A DNA stretch of 64,000 bases from Diplosphaera chodatii (taxonomy: Eukaryota; Chlorophyta; Trebouxiophyceae; Prasiolales; Stichococcaceae): positions 1,736,001 through 1,800,000 of the forward strand of contig JAALGY010000052.1 in the NCBI GenBank assembly GCA_032358165.1. The letters run 5' to 3'. Below the pieces are notes generated by a model that saw nothing but the letters and a program-made list of their open reading frames with translations, ran no database searches and was not told the DNA's origin. Positions 48,174-59,320 of the stretch are shown here, in pieces (position 1 is the first letter of the stretch; each line of letters opens with the position of its first letter). The translations under genes were made by a program, and so were the position numbers.

Positions 48174-50477
48174 ATGCGGTCTAAGGCGGCGCCGTCAAAG
48201 GCCCTGTACACGACCATCGCGGCAGTGTTCGCCCTGCTGCTGGTGGCAACCTCCAGATCAAAGGGGCCAGCTAAGCCCAATGCAGTGCGCTTCGATGCGC
48301 AGTTCAGGCAGGCAGCCCTCAACGTCTCCCAGCTGCCCAGCTTCGGCTCGCGGTCGATGTCCATGTCGCCAGCATCGTCCGACGGTTGCCGCCCCCGGGA
48401 GCGTTTCAGCACAGCGCAGCAGCAGGTGCGGCGCCAGTGCCCATGCAGTTATTCTGCCCAGTTACTTCTGACAATGTATATCATTGCAGGGTGAAGAAGA
48501 GGGTGCAACAGGCCGAACAAGGCCCGTTTATTTGCTACAGGCACGGCGCGAGTATCAGGACTTCCTCCTTGAGGATGCCAAGCGCTTCGAGGCACCTATG
48601 CTCGAGTGGGCAGGTGATTGATGTAGTGGAAGAGGTTCTGTACTCTTCGCAGAGTCAGATTGGTCTACGAGCGCATGTGCGTAGTAGCACGAAACTTCCT
48701 GGTTGCCTGGCAGCACCAGCACGTTGTGATGTTGCGGGGGCCTCAGACCCTCATCATTCCATCCGAAGGCTGGAAGGGCCCCTGGATCGAGAACCTGTGG
48801 CTGGAGCACTGGAAGCAGCGCCGGGCCGCGGGCACCGACATGGGCGACCGCATCTACCTCCCCGTGCTGTGGATCGACTGCTATTTCAAGTGCGACAAGC
48901 CGCGGAAGCAGGAGATGCTCAAGTACCTCACCACCCTGAAGCCGGAGTACATCTATTTCTCCGTGTACATGATGGTGCGCCACATAGTTACCACCCTACA
49001 TGGATGTGCGGCTGTGGATCAGCTTCCGGCACAGCCTATACAATCTGCTGCATCAGCATTGGGCTCGGTCGGTTTCGTCAGCGCGAGGCCAGGGCTGTGC
49101 GCGGGCAGCAGGCAGTGGCAAGACGCAGGGTGTGGCCGCCATCGCAGGACAAGGGCATGGTGATAGCGGGCATGCAGATGCCGCCGGGGCTGGACCTGCT
49201 GCTGTTCTCGGCGTGCGCCACGACGCGGGGCGTGCGGTCGGTGCCCATCCCCCTGCTCAAGAAGGCAGGTTCTTTCACCGCTGTCTGTGGCACCAGCACA
49301 CTGCTGGAGGGACGTGCTTTCATGTGTTTCAGACTCTCGCTGGCTTGCAAAGCCACATTTTGGCTGACCGACGATGCAGGTGCAGAAGCCGCGAGGGGGG
49401 CTGCCGCGGGACGTCAACGTCAACTTCCTGGGGGACCTGACGTCCCACCGGCTGCGGGAGGAGATGGCGAGGGCCCTGGTGGCAGAGCCGGGGTTCACCA
49501 TTGGCAAGGTCCGCCTCCGGACTGTCCACATGGCAACCACACGACGACACCAGCAAGCCCTGCAGCTGGTCAAGCACCTAGGAAGCCAGATTGGAGTTTT
49601 GATGCAAGCTGTAACATTGGTGATGCTGTGCCACTGCACCTGAGTGATCACTTGTGCGAACAGGCGAAGCAGGAGGACACGTTCCACATCATCGAGCGCT
49701 CCAACTTCACGCTGGCGCCGCGGGGCCACGGGTCTGCCAGCTGGCGCATGTACGAGGCGCTGCAGCTGGGCAGCATCCCCATCTTCATCTGGTGCGCCTG
49801 CACTCTCGGGCAGCAGATCCGCCATGTCGGACAGCAAGATATGACAACCTATGGCTGATGCTGGGGCTCGGGGCTCTGCTGATCTTTGCGGTTCCCCTCT
49901 CGTGGCCTGGACTGTTGCATCCTGAATGTTGTGCAGGGACTACGACCCCATACTGCCCTACCAGGAGTTGATCGATTGGAACGAGGTGTGTTGTGAAATT
50001 TGGTGATGCCCACCCACTCAGGACGACTGTTGCTGTGTGTGGATACGGTGATGTCAGCTGTGCACAGCACATGCAACTAGGACTGCATGCTGATTGACCG
50101 ATGCTCAAACTGTGCAGATCTCCATCGTCGTCCACCGCAAGGAGATTAAGTTCATACCACACCTGGTCAGGCACTTCAATGTGCCGCGGGCACAGCAGAA
50201 GCTGGCGGAGATCCGCGACTGGTGGTCCTACGAGTATGTGAACCAGTACATGATCGACCGCCTGCTCAAGGAGCCCTGCTTCCCAGCGCCGTTTTCAGTC
50301 ATTCAGGACAGGTATGCTCCGTCTGGGCAGACCTTTGTCCGCTGTCTGACTGCCGTGGCAACCAAAAGGGACACCTGGTCCTATGCGTTAGATGCACCAG
50401 GATTGCATCTAACGCATAGTTGATGAAATTAAGACCGCGGTCATCCACCTTGCAGGTACGGCTGGGAGATGGGCTGA
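48174..50477 (+). CDS. Exostosin-family glycosyltransferase (GT47), array copy 3
   Basis: Exons 48174-48425, 48490-48613, 48769-48974, 49148-49264, 49380-49508, 49664-49791, 49937-49985, 50118-50311 and 50456-50477 close in phase (about 406 residues). Signal-anchor TTIAAVFALLLVAT near residue 13, then a distinct stem region. Exostosin blocks: GPWIENLWLEHW, GDRIYLPVLWIDC, ERSNFTLAPRGHGSASWR, LQLGSIPIFIWDYD. It is the most divergent copy. It has an extra intron in the N-terminal stem, lacks the intron before YL-TTLKPEY, and ends with an extra 22-base exon coding YGWEMG. The intron after the LLKK codons uses a GC donor (GCAGGT at 49265), where copies 1 and 2 have GT. Confidence 0.88.
50381..50419. 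repeat. Perfect 16-bp inverted repeat with 7-base loop
   Basis: Left arm 50381-50396 (CTATGCGTTAGATGCA) and right arm 50404-50419 are exact reverse complements. It lies inside the last intron of GT47 copy 3. Confidence 0.9.
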
Positions 50478-50829
50478 TGCTGCAGGCGGCGCAGTGCTAG
50501 GCTTTGCAGGCTGCTGGTGCGAGATTGCTGCTACACAGGCAGATGGTGAGGGCCCTCCCGCCCGCTTAGTGTCCACAGTGACCGTGCTCAGCTTGGACCC
50601 AGTAGCTAGATGCCTCACACTACCATTCTTTGGCTGCACAGTGCAGTGCAGGCCACTATGGCTAAGTTGTCCTTGGTTTTGGTTCGGCTCTCAGCAGCGA
50701 CTGGATAATATTAGCAACCTTGCCGAACCTGATGGATTTTGAACACTACCATGTGTTGATCAGATTGCCTGTCCGTATGTGCAATACCAGCTGAGATGGT
50801 CATTATGCTGGCACTGAAACTTCAGCCAC
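50478..50829. other. Convergent intergenic stretch
   Basis: 3' regions of GT47 copy 3 and the FkbM-type gene. Nothing else seen. Confidence 0.5.
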
Positions 50830-53016
50830 TCAGAAGTGCGCCCTGAATGACAATCGTTCAAGCACAGCATGCATGAAGTGCCCACTCGTGGCGCACACCA
50901 CGTTGGACCACCCCTTGAACTCGTACGCGTCGTCCCAGCAGCCAGTGATGCGCGTGTAGGTTGGCCTGCCTGCAAGTTGCCACATAGCGCTTAACGCCAT
51001 CACCACCTGCCACAGCCCCTGTCTGTGTCGACAGCGTAATCTATTGACATGCACAGCTGCAGACGGACAAAGGATTGTCGATGACCTGCACCTCCACTGG
51101 CAGCAATTAGATAGTTTGTCACCCTCAAAGTAACAGTTGTAGTCGTAGTGCTCTAGTTGCGCAATCACGTCCTTGAGCGCTGTGGACGCCCACAGGTTCC
51201 AGACGTTGTACTCAAAGTACACAACTGCTGCCCTCTTCGCGGCCAGCAGCTTGCGGGCACCCTGCAGCACCGCCGGGTCGAACCCTGCAGGAGGAGGCAG
51301 GGTGCCACTTGGCGGCACCGACAGAAGAGTCGCAGCCAGACACCCAGCAACTCTCATGCAGCCTCGCTTGCTACCTACCACTGCTGCTGCCGGCCAAGCC
51401 AGCCGTCAGCACTGACGCAACGACAACAACCCCCTTCAGTCTGCAGGCTCACCCTCTGTGTCGATTTTCAGTATGTCGAGCTTGAAGGTGCTAGATGAAG
51501 AGCCGGGCAGCGAGGCCACAAAGTCGTCGACGGTGGTGGCCTGCACGCTGTCGCCCGCCCCGCCCCCGGACTGGATGGAGCACAGCTCCGAGGAGCAGGC
51601 CGCCGAAAATGTGACCGTGCCTGTCACATTGGACACCGCCTGCAGCGTGGGAACGATGTGTCTTGTGGCGGGCCAGCGGGCCGCCGGGGCTGCGTTGGCC
51701 AGCATGCCCCAGGCCGCAGGGCTTCAGTACTGCTGCAGGGAGACAGATGGCGGCGGTACAGCAGGCGCACCTTGTTGTGCAGCTCCCAGTGCAGCAGCTT
51801 GTCATCCTTCGGGAACCGCTTCTCTCGTAGCTGCAGGCAGCAAACAGAGTGGAGCAGGTGTGCAGTGCCACTGGACGTGATCCTGCAAACTGGAATGTGA
51901 TGAGGATGTAGCTTCACCCGTCAACAGCTCACCGTGACGAGCCGCCCAAACGATGTGCTCGACGGCTCAAAGCTGTGTACCGTTACTGGGTATGCTGTTG
52001 GGGCACCACCAGAGGGCGTTGGGTCGTACTTCCTGCACATGAGCGGCCTGAGCTGTCACCCAGAGAAGTCGGGGGACTTTCGTGAGGAACAGGCAGTTAC
52101 AGACACACGCGACCCGTCCGGGGCACGCAGGCAGGCAGGGGCGCGGCGCCCACCCGAGGCAGTCGTTGCACACGCCGCAGGGGAAGGGGGGCGGCGGGTC
52201 CTGCTGCATGACGTGCCGGTGCACGGCCTGCGGGCTGAGCGCCTCGGCCAGCTGCGGGGCGAACAGGCTGAACATCTCCGCGCTCATGTACCCCTTGTTG
52301 CAGCCGATGTCCACCAGCACCTGCAGGACCGAGGCAGGTGCCCTGTCTTGCAGAAAGGAACTTACAGCGTCCTGAACTGCCCTTCAACTGATCTGCAGCA
52401 CTACCATGCCCTGAAGACCGTGATGGTGTCCACTTGTATAGCTTTCCAGCTACCAGGCTACTGCAGGCAGGTTGGCAGATTGAAATGCGCCGCGCCTTGG
52501 GGCCCTTGGGCGCCAGCTGGTGGTACTTGCGCATCCAGCTGCCGGCGCCACATGCGGAGTAATCCTTCATGCCGCCCAGGTGCTCCTTAAAATGCTGTGC
52601 CTGCAAAGCCGTCAGGGCGCATCGCTCTGCAAGGCGAACCCCCCAAGAGCTGACCTGGCTAGAACGTGGTATTATGCGAGCAAGGCAATCTCGCACCTGC
52701 ACGGCCGCCTCGTGCGGCGTGCATGCCTGTATGCGCAGGCCCTCCCGTTGCAGCGCTGATAACCCGCCTCCCTGCGTTGCACAGGCCAGACATTCGTGTG
52801 TGATTTCAAGCCTCCAAGTGGTTTACACAGCCATCGAGGGAGTCGCAGACATCTGCATCGAGGGGTTGCAATTACTCTGGTGCAGACCTGTAGACTGCCC
52901 CTGACATTAGATCCATTTGCTAGTAGGCTCCAGATGATCCACGTGAGGCAAAACGCTCCAGTCCCAGCTGCCAAGCGCACGTTGGTCGGGCTCAGCTTTG
53001 GCTTGGAGCTGAACAT
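50830..53016 (-). CDS. FkbM-family methyltransferase, membrane-anchored
   Basis: Exons 53016-52888, 52600-52454, 52320-52154, about 51836-51780, 51640-51453, 51284-51123 and 50969-50830. The N-terminus MFSSKPKLSP is followed by a single hydrophobic stretch (AFCLTWIIWSLLA), so a type II membrane anchor is likely. The AdoMet-binding motif I is VLVDIGCNKGYMS. The FkbM hallmark KLDILKIDTEGFDPAVLQGA spans the 51453/51284 junction, and the following helix has YFEYN. Family members O-methylate sugars or small molecules. Being next to three GT47 genes, this one could methylate a glycan they build, but that is inference. The phase around 52154-51836 does not close, so one donor there is misplaced. Confidence 0.82.
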
Positions 53017-53574
53017 GAGGGGTGCTGATCACATTAGGCAGCAACGCACAAGCCACATCATCAGTGACCCTCTGCCTTGGCAAGCACAGGATGATGATCA
53101 GATAAGCCTCAGAACTAAGTTGTTGTGGGAGTAATGGGGCAAAGGGCATGTATGTCAGCATGCTGCACTGTTGTGTCGGAACTGTACCAGCATGTCCATG
53201 TGGTGGTCACGTGAGTGCCTGCTGCAGTCCACTGTCAAGCCACATGGCACTGCTGTTCTGGACTTCACCTTGTGGTTTACAAGGTGGCTTACAACGTGCA
53301 GGCACAGTCAAAGGTTGTACTGGAGCAAAGCATGCATCCGATGACATGCCGGAGCGTCTGAACAACACTGGTCTGCAAGAAAATCAAAGCATGATGCGTT
53401 GAAGTACCATCCAGGCATCTCAAGCTGGCCACCATGCTTTTAGCGGGGGGCCATCTTGAGGTGTGGGAACGAATGTCATGTCGCGGTTTTGCGGCCTGAG
53501 CTCTTCACATGCTGTGCTAGCAAGAACTTCCACTGATCAGGGCGGTGAGCCGAACCCATGATGGCTGTTGGCTC
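53017..53574. other. Intergenic stretch
   Basis: Upstream region of the FkbM-type gene and 3' region of the NlpC/P60 gene (both minus strand). Nothing else recognised. Confidence 0.45.
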
Positions 53575-56056
53575 CTAGTAGTGGTAGTAGCGTCCACCGC
53601 TGCGCAGCGCGACCTCGTGCACGTCGGTGCCTGTGACGACATCACCAGTTGCTGTCAATCTATATCAGCAGATGCTATGTTCTGCGTCGTACAGGAACGA
53701 GCATGTACAGGATTGCAGTGCGGCCAGGCTCAAATCTACAATCGTGTTGTCGATATAGTAACAGGAGGTTACCCACCGGTCTGCTTGGCCTCGATCATAC
53801 AGTTGGAGCCACAGTAGATGGCGGTATGCCCGTCCCAGAAGATCAGATCTGCACGGTAGGGAACCACCATTGGTGCAGCGAACCAGCGAAGGCTCACATC
53901 GGCAGCGGCCGGCCTGAGCCAGGCTGCTGAGCATGCTGATATGACGGACAGTAAGCAGCCCCACATAACACACTACTGTCGTCATGACATTCACCTCCGG
54001 GCACAGGGCTGGTGGTGCGCTTGCCGGCATTGGTCAGGCGGGACTCCTGCGCACACGCAGCCGGGCACACATGGGGCAATAGTTGCGCTGACTGCAGCCT
54101 GTGGGACGCTGGGCACGATGTGCTGGGACAGCTGCCGTGCGTGAGCCAACATGGCGGGCGACAGGAGCAAGCGATGTGATGCCGTGAGGGAGAGTGCGCT
54201 GAGACGACTGTCAGTTGCCCCAGATGATTACAACAGTCATGGTGTGGACTTCTCTGCACCTGGGTGCCCGTAGCACCGTTGTTCACATCCGCGCCGTAGG
54301 CCTTGTAGTACGCCCAGCGAGTCAGGCCCGAGCAATCGTAGCCTGCAAGAGGAACGTCATCTTTTCTCGTGGCTGCCATGTGCTTGTATGTGGTGCAGTG
54401 CGCACTGGCACCATTGGACACGCACATACACGCATGAATCCACAGGACACATGAACTGAGACTCCGCGAGGATGCTGAGCGCTCGTACCCACTGTGGTCT
54501 CAGCAGGGCACGGCTGGATGCTGCCGGTGTAGCCAACGCATGTGCCTGAGTGGAACGGCGAGGTGCCTTCAGGAGGTGTGGCTGTGCTGGGTGCAACGGG
54601 TGTTGTATGCAGCAGAGCACAGTCGCAGCGATGAGCACATTGTGGACAGCAACCCCTAGAAGTGTAGTAAGTGGTTCAGGGGCTGCAAGGGTCGTACCGG
54701 TGCTCTTGCCGGGGGTCGCCTTATGGCCGCCACCCCACACGTATGGGACTGCAAGCAGGACACGCCCACGTGACCCCGCTTGACACACTCACTGGAGGAC
54801 TGCCCTGCCAGGCTAAGACTGCGGTAGGTTTCATTCGACTGTAGCTCAGCATGGTGTGTGCAGCGCAGCTCACCGCCCTTCTCCGCGCGGGCGGCGCTCA
54901 GCACGGTCGCCAGGCTGCCGGTGGCTGGCGCGGTGCCGCCGCCAGTTGCGTACAGCGCGTTCTTGGTGTTGGGCCCGACGATGCCGTCCACCTGCGCTCA
55001 AGCGAGAGGTTTGCTTGAGATGTCAGACTGTGGTGACCTGCAATGAACGGTCAGGCGTGGCCTCAGAACACTTGATTCTGCGTGGCGGGTTCGTCAGCTG
55101 AGGGGTGGGAGGTTGTGTGTGAAGAACTTTCTGGGCTGCCTGCTCACCGACAGTCCCTTTGACGACTGGAAGTTCTTCACAGCCTGCAGGGTGGCCGAAC
55201 CGAAGTCGCCGTCAACCGTCAGGCTCGCGCCCTTGCCGTTCAACAGCTCCTGCGTGCTACTGACGCAGGCGCCTACGCAGCAGCAGCGCACATAACACGG
55301 TGTCGCTGAGGAAGGCGTGCTGCACGTGCAAGATCGATGGTGGATTGACGAAAGGCGGGCAGGAGAGGAGGACCGCATGCAAGTTGGACGACAGTAGTCA
55401 GCGCACCTGTTTGCCCCTGCTGAATGAGGTTCGGGCAGCTGCGACACGGCACAAAGGAGTGTCATTGGATGCAAATCTCACTCAACACTGAACATATCGC
55501 TGACGCACACTGGTATCCAGCTGCACCCGACCATGACCCTGGAAGTATCAACCCACCTCGACGAGCGAATGTCCACGCCCTTCAGCAGACGCTGCACAGA
55601 TCAAGATAAGAGGTCAGTCCCATAGAAACGGTGATACTATTTATTGGGTTGGCTCTTTCGGCAGACAGAAGCCGCCCGAGGTTGTGTGCTTCAGGCCAGC
55701 TTCACATGCTGCTGCAGCTTGTTGTACGCTCGAGTACAATGCAGTCTCTCGCAGGACGACTGCATGCAGAAAGCTTTGAACAAAAACCGCTGTCCCCGAT
55801 GCATTCAGACAACACCAAGAGAGGCCACGCTCGGCGTGATGTTGAAGCTCAGTACGACACGCTTCATGCTCAGCTGGTGCAACACAAAAGAACATCGAGA
55901 CGGCTGGTGCTATATGTCTGTTGCGTCTCGTAAACTGTGATTAGGGGCATCATGAGAGATCGGGATGTGAACGGCACTCACCGCCGCATCTGCAGACGGC
56001 GACAGGGCGGCGACAGCCAGTAGGGCGATCGCGAGTGCAGCGGCTTTGAGTGCCAT
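53575..56056 (-). CDS. Secreted peptidoglycan-binding and NlpC/P60-domain hydrolase
   Basis: Exons 56056-55982, 55591-55557, 55249-55148, 54991-54874, 54748-54698, 54342-54260, 54046-53995, 53848-53777 and 53630-53575. Exon 1 is a clear signal peptide (MALKAAALAIALLAVAALSP). A PG_binding_1 domain follows (LTVDGDFGSATLQAVKNFQ, then VDGIVGPNTKNALYA). Then comes an NlpC/P60 cysteine-peptidase domain with PYVWGGG, the nucleophile motif YDCSGLTRWAYYKAYG and the histidine strand GHTAIYCG. All joins from 55249 onward are in phase; the step from 55591 to 55249 is not, so a short exon is missing. In bacteria this pairing cuts peptide bridges of peptidoglycan. Here eight or more spliceosomal introns show it is a resident nuclear gene, probably of bacterial origin. 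Confidence 0.85.
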
Positions 56057-56814
56057 GATGACTGGTGGCGAGCTCGTCAAAGAATGCGGTGCAAGTGTTT
56101 ATTGCAAGCTGAGGCGTGCAGAGGCATCTATTTTGAGAATTCTGCCGACAACATAGATGCGTGAAAGATACTTTGGATACTCGCGTACTGTCCAGAATCT
56201 TGACCTGCGCAAGTTCAGGGCTGGCTCCAGATGCCGACGTGCGAGCTTCAAACGCCCAGGCATCACAACGAAGGTGCTGTGGCAGCTCCGTCGTCTGGCC
56301 AGTCCTCCAAAGACGGCGTGAGAGCGAGCAGATGTGGCTCAGCATGCAGATGCAAGACCGCTGACATACTTTGTCAGTCTGGACCACTGCTGCTGGCTGA
56401 TTGACCCTGGTTATTAGTTCGGATACTGCTGTGTCCATGCGGGGCAGGCTGCCGGCAACAGGTAGCCATGCATTTTGGAGAGGTTTCATGATATTCTACA
56501 AGGTGGTTGTCGGGAGGATTGCTGCCTGGGGAGCAAGGCCGCGCATACACGAGGGGCACAAGCAGCGGCAGAGTCATGATATTGAGCTTGTTGCCTGAAT
56601 CCCCGCACATATCAATCCTTGTCAGCTCTTCTGTGCTCAGCTACTGCATATTCAGTACTGGCGATCAATGCAAGGTCGAAAGCAGGATCGCCATCACTGC
56701 CCTCGCCGGTTGTACAAGGTGCGATACTCCAAAGTGCGTCCCCCTTTGATGTTCATGACGGTGTCCACCTGCAGTCTGCCTGCCGCTGGGCTGTGCGAGC
56801 AGCAAGGTGGACAG
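56057..56814. other. Intergenic stretch
   Basis: Between two minus-strand genes. Promoter of the NlpC/P60 gene presumed. No gene seen. Confidence 0.45.
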
Positions 56815-58802
56815 TCAGCCTGATGGCTTGATTGCTGTCACCCACACCATTGACACAGGAACACTTGTGTATCTGCAATCCGGAAAGCAGTTCAGCGCAC
56901 CTAGAGAAGGTGTCGTGGCCATGGCCGCCAATGGGATCATTCCACGCCACGTGTAGCCGCACCCGCCCATCCGGCAGCACCTCTGCATGGCCCACGTGCT
57001 TGCCTACATGGCCACATGCTCAGTGTCCCCATATGTCAGCTGCCATCCTGCCACGAGCATCGACTGAACTCCTGCTGGCACCCTGAGAACTGACAGTGTG
57101 AATGGTTCGAAACACGGGGTCGCAATCGACGGGGCCTACCTCGTCGCAGGTCCCGCCGCTTGAACTGCCGCTCCTCGCCGCTGAGTGGGTACCGCTCTAT
57201 GACCTTGAACCAGGGCACCACCGAAAACACCGCCATCTCAAACTCCTGGTCGTCCTGCACTGCACACCAGTCCATTGACCGGAGGAGCGGCAACCATCGT
57301 GCAATTCCAACCGCGTCCGGGCCGCTTCAACATGACCAGCCCCTTGCAGCAGTGCTCCAGTGCACCAGGCCGAGCACCTGCTTGATCTCGATGCCGCGCA
57401 CGAGGGTGACGGCTCGCCGGATCAGCATGTTGAGCCGCATCGCGGTGATGGCCGGGTCCAGGCTGTCACTGGCCGCTCTGTCCTGCGAGTCCGCATGACA
57501 TCTGTGGTCAGGTTCAGTGCGCTAGGCGCTGAGCCCCCTGGTAGGTCGCCTGGCTGAGGGAGAGCCAAGGTCCGATTGTTGTTCACGCAGCAGCCTCACA
57601 GCTGTTCAATGAGCTGACGAGCTTCTGAGGCGCTGCCTGACCAGCTGCAGGTCCTCGTCTGGCTGAACCCCGTGTGTGAACAGACATCCTGCAGGACCAA
57701 CAGTGACGTTGAGATGGTGCGGCCACCTTGTCCCAGACGCCGCTGAAGTTCTGCGCGACGGGCGGCGCGGCCTCCGCCATGGCGACCTTGAGGCCGCCCA
57801 TCTCCGCCAGCAGCGCCTCCCCCAGCGCCGTCGCCCGCATTGCCTGGGCGGGGCCCCACCTCGGCGCCCGCGGCTGCTGCCATGCCTGTTGCGACAGCAT
57901 GTGCCAGGTCAGCGGCCCTGCATGCTCCATCTGCTGCAATGTAGGCACGCCATCAGGGCGCTACACCCCACGGAACCCGCCCCAGCACGCGAGCAGTGAT
58001 CACCACGGTGCAGGCTGCCTGCACCTGCCACACTGCTGACACGCCTGCTGCGATGATCGATATCAGCGCCAAACCGCCGATGAGAAACCCGGACGCAAGG
58101 AGCACGTGCAACGCGAGGCTGCGGCCGTGCAGCCGGTCTGCCGTGACTGTGGCTACTGCTGCCAGCACCACTTGCAGCGCGAGCAGCTGGGCCTCGACGA
58201 CCCAGCGCCACTGGCGCCAGCTGCCAGCCTACGCACGCAGCAGATAGGGGTTGGGGCTGAGACCGCTGCTCCTCGGCTACTGGCCACTAGACGAACCTTA
58301 TCAACGCCAGCTCTAAACTTGCGCTGTGCTGCTTCTATGAGATGATGCGTGACTTCATCAGGCAAGAGAGGAAGGAAGCTCAGTCCTTTGAAAGCTGAAA
58401 GCATGCTTGGGACGTGCCCACCTGTTGCTGTGCTGCGCCTGCCGCCGCCGCTGCTGCTGCCGCTGGTAGCAATGCTGCACCATCTGTTCCGCTGTCGTCC
58501 TTTCGGAGCGCCTCTGCAGCAATATCGACGGCATTCGAGGCCATCATGATGTACTGTACCGTCGGTCATTTGCGCAATGCTGCAGTTTTCATGCAAGTCA
58601 AGCGACATGGTGTTGTCTGCGTCTGCAGGTGCCATTACACACGGCTTCGGACTGCGGTGTACAGCAGCTTACCTGCTGCAAAGGTCACGCTGGGGGCTGC
58701 ATGGCTAGGCCGGCTGCTTTGGGGTGCCTCAGCACGCGCAGACAACAGCAGCTTGGTGGCTGCTGCTCCCAGCACTGCACCAGCTGCTACCCTCTGCCAC
58801 AT
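56815..58802 (-). CDS. Unrecognised membrane protein with a conserved-looking soluble C-terminal domain
   Basis: I do not recognise the family. Supported exons are 58553-58422, 58228-58025, 57885-57727, 57482-57378, 57254-57140, 57003-56901 and 56872-56815, all in phase. A plausible first exon at 58802-58689 (MWQRVAAGAVLGAAATKLLL) could give an organelle-targeting start. The second supported exon holds two hydrophobic helices (QLLALQVVLAAVATVTA; HVLLASGFLIGGLALISII). The rest is soluble and helix-then-strand: MRLNMLIRRAVTLVRGIEIKQ, then FSVVPWFKVIERYPLSGEERQ, and VLPDGRVRLHVAWNDP. The short basic run KRRDLRRGKH separates the last two. It is divergent from the MscS-like gene. Confidence 0.65.
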
Positions 58803-59320
58803 GCTAACAGACACCGCGATGGTGCAGCCAGTGTACGGTACTTTTGGACAATTGCAGCAAGTTCACAGGACAAACAGGGGCACCCAGACCAATCGCAATG
58901 TTTGAAATTTGACGCGGGTCTGAGCTCAACAACCAGTCAGCAATTAGCGTGGTACGAAGTGCAATCAATCTGCAATCCCAAATATGCATCTGAGGCGTGC
59001 TGCACCTGCACCTTGATGGCATGTGGTCCCGCCAAACTCCCGCCGGTCCTGTGCCAGCTGGCATGCGGATCTGGGCAGCCCAATCGTGCTGCTGCACCGT
59101 TTTGCAAGCACAACGATGAGCGCACACACACTTGATCGTGCACTTCCCATTCATATGAAGTTGCGAGCATCGTGTTCGCCGAGAAGCTAATGCATTATGT
59201 TGCCGTCTTCACTGCGACGATCTGGCTGTTCGCAAGATTGCCCGTTGTGATTGCTGACACTGACATGGACTAGCAGTCAAGTTTGATCTTAGACTACATC
59301 GAGTGACCTGATTCCGCCCA
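58803..59320. promoter_or_regulatory. Head-to-head region between membrane protein and MscS-like gene
   Basis: About 520 bases separate the two predicted starts. Shared promoter inferred from position; no element named. Confidence 0.35.

Noticed and set aside
48386..49858. Plus-strand open frame of 490 codons
   Set aside because: It is in the wrong frame for most of GT47 copy 3 exons and crosses its introns. The spliced model gives the exostosin motifs.
57100..57120. GGTTCGAA resembling a tRNA B box
   Set aside because: No matching A box or acceptor stem around it.
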